From the NCBI GenBank assembly GCA_045643185.1, contig JAZUKH010000250.1, forward strand, positions 1-5,961: a stretch of DNA of 5,961 bases, read 5' to 3'. Origin of the DNA: RGIG464 sp045643185 (GTDB lineage Bacteria > Myxococcota_A > Bradymonadia > UBA4248). Under the pieces are notes generated by a model. That model worked only from the letters and a program-made list of their open reading frames with translations. It did not search any database and was not told where the DNA came from. The translations under genes and the position numbers were made by a program. Below are positions 1 through 5,455 of this stretch, one piece after another; position 1 is the stretch's first letter, and each line of letters begins with the position of its first letter.

Positions 1-521
1 GCCACAGATGGCGACGGCATGCGGTTCAACGAATAAGCCCCCATGTTCGTGATCGAGGGGGAACGCGTCAGTCCAGCATGGTTGGCGGCTGACTGGTATT
101 GCACAATGCCGGGAAAATGCCCCGCTTTGTAATTCGCGAGCATGTTTTTGACGTTCTCAAGCGATACCCCCATGATCGTCAACAAAGCATAGGCAATGGT
201 CGACGATTCGTTGACCATCGAAAGCAAAAGTCTTTCGACCGAGACGACGCTTTCCTGGGCATAGGTCGCCAATCGCGTCGAGCGTTCGTACAGTCTTTCC
301 ACCGCATCAGGCGGCTCCGGTTTGACATCATGGGCATTCAGCGTGCTTGCTAAAGTCTCCCGCGTGACGCCTAATGACGTCAAAACATCGCGAACGATGC
401 CGTCGTGCTTTAACATCGAACTTAACAGAATGACTGTGTTAAGACGAATGCCCATGCGTTGCGCATCTTGTTCCGCATCTTCGGCAATACACTGTAATTC
501 TCGTGTCCAGGGCAACGCCAT
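1..521 (-). CDS. Clp N-terminal-domain protein, probable ClpA/B/C-type AAA+ ATPase (3' part missing)
   Basis: The frame is open from an ATG at 521-519 to the window edge (173 complete codons), so only the N-terminus is seen. Its start is well supported: GGAGGA sits 6 nt upstream. The protein begins MALPWTRELQCIAEDAEQDA and contains two related helical repeats. Repeat 1 spans about residues 7-58 (key stretch RMGIRLNTVILLSSMLKHDG, then VRDVLTSLGV). Repeat 2 spans about 70-125 (SVERLLLSMVNESSTIAYAL, then LTIMGVSLENVKNML). The pattern [IV]-x-x-E-x-[IL]-L-x-[AS]-[LM] followed by a leucine- and glycine-bearing helix is the Clp N-terminal repeat, which in ClpA/B/C binds adaptors or substrates. The AAA+ modules would lie beyond position 1 and are not visible, so a stand-alone Clp-N protein cannot be excluded. 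It is co-directional with the upstream MoxR module but separated from it by 194 nt with its own promoter-like sequence. Confidence 0.78.
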   Translation of the reverse strand, partial: MALPWTRELQCIAEDAEQDAQRMGIRLNTVILLSSMLKHDGIVRDVLTSLGVTRETLASTLNAHDVKPEPPDAVERLYERSTRLATYAQESVVSVERLLLSMVNESSTIAYALLTIMGVSLENVKNMLANYKAGHFPGIVQYQSAANHAGLTRSPSITNMGAYSLNRMPSPSV

Positions 522-600
522 GTTGCTTCCTCCATGAACTGATATCGCGAATGACCATCCTGGTCGTTTCAACGTGAATTCGTTGCAAAAGGGCTTAAAA

Positions 601-641
601 CCTATTGTAGGATAACAAAAATCGATAAATTTTACAATAGG
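601..641 (-). promoter_or_regulatory. Possible promoter and operator-like inverted repeat of the Clp-N gene
   Basis: On the minus strand TTGTAA (637-632) lies 17 nt before TATCCT (614-609), a moderate sigma-70-like pair; TACAAT just downstream is an alternative -10. The pair is embedded in a perfect 9-bp inverted repeat, CCTATTGTA at 601-609 and TACAATAGG at 633-641, separated by 23 nt. The arms coincide with the -35 and -10 regions, which is the layout expected for repressor or activator control. About 80-90 nt of leader would precede the ATG at 521. This is a motif match read by eye only. Confidence 0.35.
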
Positions 642-663
642 ATTTCATGGCGCGGCAAGACCA

Positions 664-693
664 CGTATGGACGTTATTCGTCGCGTCCATACG
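664..693 (-). terminator. Stem-loop after the helical-protein gene, possible terminator
   Basis: A perfect 10-bp stem, CGTATGGACG at 664-673 and CGTCCATACG at 684-693, with a 10-nt loop. It begins 22 nt past the TAG stop of the gene ending at 716, where a transcription end is expected. No T-run follows on either strand, so it is not a canonical intrinsic terminator; it could instead be a 3' stabilising stem or a protein-binding dyad. Confidence 0.4.
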
Positions 694-715
694 GCTTGCG
701 TAATGATATTAGCGT

Positions 716-1486
716 CTAAATGCTTTCCTGTATTTCTTCGAGCTCTTGCTGATAGGGATGATCCGGTTCGTGCTGATTCAGAAATTCGTAGGCATATTTG
801 AGTGCGGTGACGCAGGCGATGACTTCGTCTGAGTCGATTCCAACTTTGAATTCAGAGAGCTTGTCGGCAAAATTCGAAATGATCTCGCAGGAAAGTTTGA
901 TGGAACGTTCCTCGTCCTTGCGACGAAGCGCTGATTTGAGTGCCAGCAGCATGTCTTCGGCGACAAACTCGCTATGTTGAAATAGGAAGACGCGGGTCAT
1001 ATCGAGCGACGTTTCGATACATTTGTCGTAGGATTTTTTGTCACCGGCGCGTTTGAAATAGTCGCAGATGAGTTTCATTGCCTCGCGGACGCGCAGACCT
1101 GCCATTTGGGTCGCCTGGCTCAATCCTTCTTCATCGGCGTATTCCTGCATGCTGCGGGCGAGTTTGGGGGCTTCTGCACAACATTTTCCGGCGAGCGTTT
1201 CGGCGGCTTCGTCAAAACCACCAGCCTCGAAGGCACTCATGAATTGCGCGATGTTGATCAATACGCGGTCGCCCTGACTGCGCATGCGAATGCGCATTTG
1301 GTACAGGGCATCGCTGTCATTGTCTTCGAGCATCTCACGCACCATGGTGAGCAGAACGATGGAGTAAGAATCCGTGTTTTCTTCGCTTCTAAAAAAGCTG
1401 TAAATCAATTCGAGGGCGTCGTCCTTGCTGCCAGACGCGATCGCTTTACACAATTCGGCATGTTTTCCTTTATAAACAACCGCCAT
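716..1486 (-). CDS. Hypothetical all-helical protein, translationally coupled to MoxR
   Basis: I do not recognise a named family for this 256-residue protein. The start is firm: AAGGAG lies 8 nt before the ATG at 1486, and the TAA stop of the upstream MoxR gene overlaps that ribosome binding site, with 12 nt between the two genes. This points to one mRNA and coupled translation. The sequence is rich in Ala, Leu, Glu, Lys and Met, with no signal peptide and no membrane segment, so a soluble cytosolic helical repeat fold is likely. Helical hairpin-like stretches are seen at about residues 8-32, 40-66, 74-98, 124-146 and 178-210. The C-terminus, about residues 231-252 (YAYEFLNQHEPDHPYQQELE), resembles a tetratricopeptide-type helix pair and a motif found in both membrane proteins upstream. 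Seven cysteines are scattered without a CxxC metal motif. A role as MoxR partner or adaptor is inference from position only. Confidence 0.82.
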   Translation of the reverse strand: MAVVYKGKHAELCKAIASGSKDDALELIYSFFRSEENTDSYSIVLLTMVREMLEDNDSDALYQMRIRMRSQGDRVLINIAQFMSAFEAGGFDEAAETLAGKCCAEAPKLARSMQEYADEEGLSQATQMAGLRVREAMKLICDYFKRAGDKKSYDKCIETSLDMTRVFLFQHSEFVAEDMLLALKSALRRKDEERSIKLSCEIISNFADKLSEFKVGIDSDEVIACVTALKYAYEFLNQHEPDHPYQQELEEIQESI

Positions 1487-1498
1487 GATGACGTCTCC

Positions 1499-2407
1499 TT
1501 ATGTTGATGGGCAAGTCGTTGCGATGATGTTGGCCATGATTTCATCCACGGATTGGTAGGCACTGGGCAGGGTCTTGAGACGGTGGTTGATGACGTATGG
1601 TGCGACCCATTTGACGTCTTCTGCCGTGACATACATGCGCCCATGGAGAAGCGCCAACGCCTGGGAGGCTCGTAGAAGCATCGTGCCTGCACGTGGACTC
1701 GCCCCGTGGAGAAAGTCTTCGCATTCACGTGTTGCGCGTACGATGTCGACGATGTAGCGTGTGATGTTGTCATGTACCAGGACGCTTTCCAAGCGCTGAA
1801 CAAGCTCAGTCACTTCCTGTGTCGTGATGATCGTTTCAAGCTCCGGCGCTTGTTTGGCGGCGTTTTGCATGATCACCAGTTCTTGAGAAAGAGACGGCTC
1901 TTTGAGGCAGATACGAAACGCGAAGCGGTCGAGCTGACTGTCCGTCAAGGGCATGATGCCGTTGTCTTCATCGATCATCTGGGTCGCCAGAACGAGAAAC
2001 GGCTTTTTGAGCGCGTACGTCCTCGCTTCGACCGTGATCTGACGTTCATTCATGGCTTCAAAAAGCAGGTTTTGGACGCGTTCCGGTGCACGGTTGACTT
2101 CGTTGGCCAGTAAGACGTGCGTAAACAGCGGCCCTGGAACAAAAGCACACTTGCCTTCATGATAGGCATTGGTGCCAGTGATGTCCGCTGGAACAAGATC
2201 TTTGGAAAACTGAATACGCTTAAAACTGCCGGAAATGCATTGCGCCAGCGTCTTTGTGATCGTCGTCTTCGCAAAACCAGGCATGCCTTCAACGAGAACA
2301 TGACCGCCCGATAATAATGCGATGATCAAAACGCGAATAATATCGTCGTCTCCAACATAAACCTTATGAATTTCCTGTTTGAGTCGTGCGTATAGAGACT
2401 GAATCAT
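1499..2407 (-). CDS. MoxR-family AAA+ ATPase
   Basis: This 302-residue protein is full length for MoxR ATPases, which are thought to act as chaperone-like remodellers of protein complexes. The visible motifs are as follows. A Walker A variant GMPGFAKTT lies at 41-49, in the usual MoxR form with Ala before Lys. PGPLF-x5-LLANEVNRAP lies at about 91-108, with the Walker B glutamate at 103. FEAMNERQ is at 116-123. SQLDRF at 157-162 carries the putative arginine finger. The lid domain holds GASPRA at 235-240 with the sensor 2 arginine, then YVTAEDVKWVAPYVINHRL. The sensor 1 region reads LATQMID where ATQNP is usual, so the polar sensor 1 Asn seems to be missing. AGGA 9 nt before the ATG supports the start. 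It lies 97 nt after membrane protein B and 12 nt before the helical protein. No DUF58 or von Willebrand A gene adjoins it here. Confidence 0.93.
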   Translation of the reverse strand: MIQSLYARLKQEIHKVYVGDDDIIRVLIIALLSGGHVLVEGMPGFAKTTITKTLAQCISGSFKRIQFSKDLVPADITGTNAYHEGKCAFVPGPLFTHVLLANEVNRAPERVQNLLFEAMNERQITVEARTYALKKPFLVLATQMIDEDNGIMPLTDSQLDRFAFRICLKEPSLSQELVIMQNAAKQAPELETIITTQEVTELVQRLESVLVHDNITRYIVDIVRATRECEDFLHGASPRAGTMLLRASQALALLHGRMYVTAEDVKWVAPYVINHRLKTLPSAYQSVDEIMANIIATTCPST

Positions 2408-2504
2408 TTTCTTTCCTGGAAAAACGTAATAACGCCTTGGTTGCGTCGTGATTTCGCTATGTTAGGCAAAAAGCCATCTTTTGAATAGTCCAATTCATAC
2501 ACCA

Positions 2505-3344
2505 TCAGATCGAGAAGAAAAAGAAAAGAAAACACGCCACAAAAAAGACGACATAGACACTGTTAGGAAACATGATCTTTTTCTTTTCATAGAACTTCAA
2601 TCGCACGGAAGGCAACGAGGCTGCAAAAGTCAGCGCATTTACTAAATACGCCAGGATGAGTGATGTGGGCGAGTTGATGGTGACCGTTGTGACATTTAGC
2701 GCACCAAGCAGCATGAAAGACATGAAAAAGGTATTACAGCCTGCCAACATCAACATTAACACGTGTGTTCCCGTTACGTTAAAGCGATTGTCTCGTTGGA
2801 TCGCACGGATGGCAGCCGCAGTTTTTTCGGCTTTTTGAACATCGACATGAGCCCCTTGCGTGCTGTCCGTCGTGGCAGGCTTCACACTGCTAAGGCGTTT
2901 GAGTTCGCTTTTCCATTGCTGGTTTTCCGGCTCAAACTTCAAAAGCGCCTGGTAGATATTGATGATGCGTTCCGTGTTGTTGGATGGTGTCGAATCCAGT
3001 AACAGCTGGTATTCCGACTTAAATCCATACTGTGTGAAGCTTTTTTTTGCACGAGCAAGCAACAGACTGAAGTCACGATCATGTTGTTCTTCAGCGATTT
3101 TGCCGTAGTTCTGGATGATTTCGCGTGCTGTCTCGTGGTCGAGCGTTTTGAGTGCTTGTTGAAACTGCGTGATAATAAAGTCTCGATCTTGATCAAAATC
3201 GAGTTCGCCGGTCAGATCTTTGGCGATCGCCTGTTGTTCTGGGGCATTCACGATGCTCTGAACGGGCGCAGTCGCAGGCGATGCCGGCTGAGGTCTGGCG
3301 GTGGATTCTAGCGTGGAAGATGTCGGGGAAAGTTGAGATTCCAT
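2505..3344 (-). CDS. Membrane protein B: cytosolic helical domain plus three C-terminal membrane segments
   Basis: No named family is recognised. An ATG at 3344 (MESQLS) is chosen, giving 279 residues; a TTG codon immediately upstream is a less likely start. An AGG 8 nt before the ATG is a weak ribosome binding site. Residues 1-45 are Ser/Thr/Pro/Ala/Gln-rich and probably disordered. Residues about 48-150 form a charged helical domain with DRDFI near 53, QYGFKSEYQLLLDSTP near 105-120 and YQALLKFEPEN near 131-141. A charged linker follows to about 190, and hydrophobic segments lie at about 193-218, 226-244 and 261-279, the last ending in a Phe-rich tail. Lys/Arg-rich residues 249-256 lie between the last two. 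There is no N-terminal signal, so the soluble domain is probably cytosolic. The helical domain is clearly paralogous to residues 28-130 of the gene at 3522-4301, while the membrane parts have diverged. It lies 97 nt upstream of moxR. Confidence 0.85.
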   Translation of the reverse strand: MESQLSPTSSTLESTARPQPASPATAPVQSIVNAPEQQAIAKDLTGELDFDQDRDFIITQFQQALKTLDHETAREIIQNYGKIAEEQHDRDFSLLLARAKKSFTQYGFKSEYQLLLDSTPSNNTERIINIYQALLKFEPENQQWKSELKRLSSVKPATTDSTQGAHVDVQKAEKTAAAIRAIQRDNRFNVTGTHVLMLMLAGCNTFFMSFMLLGALNVTTVTINSPTSLILAYLVNALTFAASLPSVRLKFYEKKKIMFPNSVYVVFFVACFLFFFFSI

Positions 3345-3423
3345 CAAATGAACCTGTATATTTTGAGAAATGAATTGAGACAGAGGGTGATATGGAATGT
3401 GGGAGGGGAAGGACTTCCTCTAC

Positions 3424-3486
3424 GCGGCTATTTCGTCTTTGTAGAGACGTCCTATGTTTTGTCTCTACAAAGACGAAATACGCCGC
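3424..3486. repeat. Long inverted repeat between the two membrane-protein genes
   Basis: The left arm (3424-3448) and right arm (3461-3486) are complementary over 25 bp with one extra base in the right arm; the core is TATTTCGTCTTTGTAGAGAC against GTCTCTACAAAGACGAAATA. The loop is 12 nt (3449-3460). Outside this, TACGCGGC on the left and GCCGCTA on the right can extend the pairing with another single-base bulge. No T-run follows on the minus strand, so it does not look like a standard intrinsic terminator for the gene ending at 3522. Its length and near-perfection suggest a mobile palindromic repeat of the REP or MITE kind, or an RNA-processing or stability stem. Confidence 0.8.
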
Positions 3487-3521
3487 TACCCCTTCGCCTG
3501 GCAGGGCCTGATCACGCAGGG

Positions 3522-4301
3522 TCAAAGCAATAGTAAAACAATGCCAGCGAGGCTGATCAGTGAGACGATACCGCAATAAACATGGACGTGCAGATCGTTG
3601 TATTTGTCATAAACGTTCATGAGTGAGCCCATCGGTCTTGGCTTACTGAGTGAGAAACGGCTTGCAATGGGCGGAATTAGGGCGAGAAGTGCAAACAGGC
3701 CGAACCAGCGACTGATAGTTGGCGCTGCGGCCAATGCGATCGCGAGCATCGGAATGGTGCAGATGCCAAAAAATGCGAGGAATTTTGAGTCTGATTTCTG
3801 AATTTTCTGAATGAGAGCTTCGTTGCCTTCGATGTCACTTCTCGTCAAAGCAAGGTCTTTCTTGATCGGCGTTTCGTTGTCGGCACTCGCCATTTTGGCA
3901 CTGGCTAGCTTGTTTTCACAGTCATGCAGGCTGGCTTGGTAAGCTTTGTTCTCGGGCTCGATCTTGAGAAGGTTTCTGTAGAGTTCTGCACGAATATCGT
4001 ATTCGCATTCTGGGGTGGCTTCGAGAATGAGCTGAAATTCGTGTTTGTAGCCAAAATTAGAAATGCTATCGGGCAGCATGTTGGCGAGCATTTCAAAGGA
4101 TTTGTCGTTCATGGCGACGGGAGCATAACGTGTGACCAACTCGGAGGCTGTGTCGTTGTCTCGTTCCTTGAGTGCTTTGGCAATGGTATTGATAATGAAA
4201 TCGTGATCGCGTTCGTAATCGTCACGGAGTGCGGCGTATTCGAACTCGGTGTCGAGATTTCCAGCCATGAGGCCCTGCTTGAATTGTTCTGGGGTTTTCA
4301 T
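3522..4301 (-). CDS. Membrane protein A: cytosolic helical domain plus three C-terminal membrane segments
   Basis: No named family is recognised. The 259-residue frame starts at an ATG at 4301 with no clear Shine-Dalgarno sequence. A second in-frame ATG at codon 12 has AGGG only 4-5 nt upstream, so the start is moderately uncertain. Residues about 28-130 form a charged helical domain containing RDHDFIINTI (31-40), FGYKHEFQLILEATP (83-97) and YRNLLKIEPEN (108-118). These stretches match membrane protein B downstream, in the same order and spacing. After a linker (about 131-172), hydrophobic segments lie at about 174-193, 199-215 and 239-259, the last ending IVLLLL at the C-terminus. There is no signal peptide, so a cytosolic N-terminus is likely. 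It is the first gene of the co-directional series leading to moxR, with an extended -10-like promoter 68 nt upstream. Function is unknown; a MoxR client or scaffold role is inference. Confidence 0.84.
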   Translation of the reverse strand: MKTPEQFKQGLMAGNLDTEFEYAALRDDYERDHDFIINTIAKALKERDNDTASELVTRYAPVAMNDKSFEMLANMLPDSISNFGYKHEFQLILEATPECEYDIRAELYRNLLKIEPENKAYQASLHDCENKLASAKMASADNETPIKKDLALTRSDIEGNEALIQKIQKSDSKFLAFFGICTIPMLAIALAAAPTISRWFGLFALLALIPPIASRFSLSKPRPMGSLMNVYDKYNDLHVHVYCGIVSLISLAGIVLLLL

Positions 4302-4339
4302 GCGTGTACTGTCTGTGACTTGTCGTCGTTAAGGTTTTC

Positions 4340-4374
4340 TTGCGCGTTAATGAGCAACGCAATGCGGCATAATA
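4340..4374 (-). promoter_or_regulatory. Possible extended -10 promoter of the moxR-linked gene series
   Basis: On the minus strand TGTTATTAT contains TATTAT (4374-4369) preceded by TG at the extended -10 spacing. The sequence 17 nt upstream (AAAACA) is a poor -35, as is tolerated by extended -10 promoters. Start-proximal to it, TTGCGCGTT (4340-4348) and AACGCAA (4356-4362) form an imperfect dyad that could be an operator. The ATG of membrane protein A lies about 68 nt downstream. This is pattern-matching only. Confidence 0.3.
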
Positions 4375-4531
4375 ACACAATTTTGACGAATTGTTTTGTG
4401 TTTGCTGGACTTACCTCGATAAATACTGTTCGGTTGGGGGGCTATAAAGTGTTCTAGGTTTTGCGTTTATTCTTGAACATTTAATTTTTGAGCTGGCCTG
4501 GGCCTGCGTCCTCCTTGCAACCCCCGAGCTA

Positions 4532-4590
4532 TTTTTGTCGGTCGTGTGGAACTCGCTTCGCTCAAACATGCCACACGGCCGTATCAAAAA
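4532..4590. repeat. Imperfect inverted repeat / hairpin
   Basis: CGGTCGTGTGG at 4539-4549 pairs with CCACACGGCCG at 4571-4581 (10 Watson-Crick pairs plus one G-T). After a short internal bulge TTTTTG (4532-4537) pairs with CAAAAA (4585-4590). The loop contains CTCGCTTCGCTC. There is no adjacent gene end that makes it an obvious terminator. Confidence 0.6.
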
Positions 4591-4707
4591 CAGGAACTGT
4601 TAAGGCCGATCATCGTAAACTAAATTTTGGAGTCAGCGGCCGCGACGACGTACCACGTTACGTCACTACACTTCGGTTTCAAACCAATCGCGCTCGCTCA
4701 CTCAATC

Positions 4708-4741
4708 TCAGCCTTCTAGCCTTCGGCTTCGCTATTGCTGA
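4708..4741. repeat. Nested short hairpin
   Basis: TCAGC (4708-4712) can pair with GCTGA (4737-4741), and inside it TAGC (4717-4720) with GCTA (4731-4734). AGCC-TTC-GGCT at 4718-4728 is an alternative inner stem. The stems are short, so this is only a candidate structure. Confidence 0.4.
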
Positions 4742-4760
4742 CGTTTTGAATTTCTGAGCA

Positions 4761-4895
4761 GACAATGCTCCCTCAACTGAGTTGTAAAAAAAGTGAAAAA
4801 AAAATGTCACGTTTTGCCCCGATCAGGGGAATTCTTTGTATCAGAAAAACCACTGTCTTTTTTCTGACCAAGCCAATCATTTTAGGAGCATTGTC
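4761..4895. repeat. 11-bp inverted repeats bounding repeat copy A1 (MITE-like)
   Basis: GACAATGCTCC at 4761-4771 is the exact reverse complement of GGAGCATTGTC at 4885-4895; the latter motif recurs at 4997-5007 in the second tandem copy. The bounded 135-bp unit contains no protein gene. Just inside the left end lies the 11-bp palindrome CAACTGAGTTG (4774-4784). The arrangement resembles a miniature element with terminal inverted repeats, but no convincing target-site duplication is visible. Confidence 0.4.
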
Positions 4896-5019
4896 CATGA
4901 ACTAATTGAAAAAATGTCACGTTTTGCCCCCCAATCAAGGGAATTCTTTGTATCAGAAAAACCACTGTCTTTTTTCTGACCAAGCCAATCATTTTAGGAG
5001 CATTGTCCATGACCTATTT
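4795..5019 (+). repeat. Two adjacent 112-113 bp tandem repeats (A1, A2) with leader-like ends
   Basis: Copy A1 (4795-4907) and copy A2 (4908-5019) abut directly. They are nearly identical apart from an A9 versus A6 run, a two-base length change after GTTTTGCCCC, and a few substitutions at the right end. Each carries a 9-bp hairpin, TCAGAAAAA and TTTTTCTGA with a 9-nt loop, followed by AGGAG, 8 nt, then ATG on the plus strand. A1 then reads ATG-AAC-TAA; A2 opens a 12-codon frame at 5008-5046 (MTYLFAWHSIVK). The pair looks like a duplicated 5' leader or element end whose gene has been lost, or a tandem small-peptide leader. No downstream gene supports either reading. Confidence 0.75.
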
Positions 5020-5143
5020 GTTCGCATGGCATTCGATTGTCAAATAACCGGCTTGCCTTGACCATGTTGACGCGAAATTACTCGGTTTTCGGTTTGGGAT
5101 ACCCAAAACGCAGCATTTTGCTTCAATTGGTCATGACATATCC

Positions 5144-5183
5144 CTTTTTGTTATGGCCTCTGGCCAGAGGTCATAACAAAAAG
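5144..5183. repeat. 40-nt near-perfect palindrome
   Basis: The left arm CTTTTTGTTATGGCCTCTGG (5144-5163) and the right arm CCAGAGGTCATAACAAAAAG (5164-5183) are complementary over 20 bp with a single G-T wobble and no spacer. The T-run precedes and the A-run follows the G+C core on both strands, the reverse of an intrinsic terminator. It could extrude as a cruciform or serve as a dimeric protein site or a repeat-element core. Confidence 0.8.
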
Positions 5184-5246
5184 TATTGCGTCATTCGCAT
5201 TCACCCAAAATGTGTCTGTCGCAACAGAGTTTGGCGGATTTCTCTG

Positions 5247-5306
5247 GTTTTTCACATGGTTGGTTTTTAGCACTGCATCATGGAGCTTAAAGTCGATGTG
5301 AAAAAC
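5247..5306. repeat. 11-bp inverted repeat
   Basis: GTTTTTCACAT (5247-5257) is exactly complementary to ATGTGAAAAAC (5296-5306), with 38 nt between. Inside, TTTTTAGC and GCTTAAA could add a partial second stem. The GTGAAAAAC motif recurs in the 5807-5833 hairpin, so the two may be related repeat pieces. Confidence 0.5.
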
Positions 5307-5325
5307 GACCGACGACCGTTTGAGG

Positions 5326-5402
5326 GGGCAGTCTGCCCAGGAGAAGGTGTGCCGGAAAAAACCGCGGTGGTGGAGGCGGGGGCGGGCCCAACGTAGTTGG
5401 GC
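5326..5402. repeat. G+C-rich hairpin pair
   Basis: GGGCA-GTC-TGCCC (5326-5338) and GCCCAAC-GTA-GTTGGGC (5386-5402) are perfect short stems flanking a G-rich stretch (5371-5386). AGTCTGCCC occurs at 5330-5338 and again at 5405-5413. The base composition is distinctly richer in G+C than the A+T-rich sequence on both sides, which suggests a separately acquired segment. No T-run follows either stem. Confidence 0.5.
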
Positions 5403-5455
5403 GAAGTCTGCCCTGTCCTCCACAAAAAGCGATCAATCAAAAAACAAATTCAGAA

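Noticed and set aside
99..537. Plus-strand frames over the left edge
   Set aside because: They are shadows of the minus-strand Clp-N gene, which has a strong ribosome binding site and family resemblance.
3193..3576. Minus-strand 127-codon frame, and a plus-strand frame at 3333-3533, both encoding a YFVFVET-like stretch
   Set aside because: The shared peptide arises because both cross the palindrome at 3424-3486; the frames overlap better-supported genes.
4488..4757. Plus-strand open frame of 89 codons
   Set aside because: No ribosome binding site or family resemblance; it crosses a hairpin and simple G+C-rich words that keep frames open by composition.
4776..5010. Two minus-strand peptides beginning MDNAPKMIGLVRKK in the tandem repeat
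   Set aside because: Neither has a usable ribosome binding site, the copies fall out of frame after about 27 residues, and the opposite strand has the better initiation signals.
5386..5402. GCCCAAC and GTTGGGC read as integron attC core sites
   Set aside because: They match the core consensus but are only 3 nt apart, whereas attC boxes are tens of bases apart; there is no integrase gene or cassette array.
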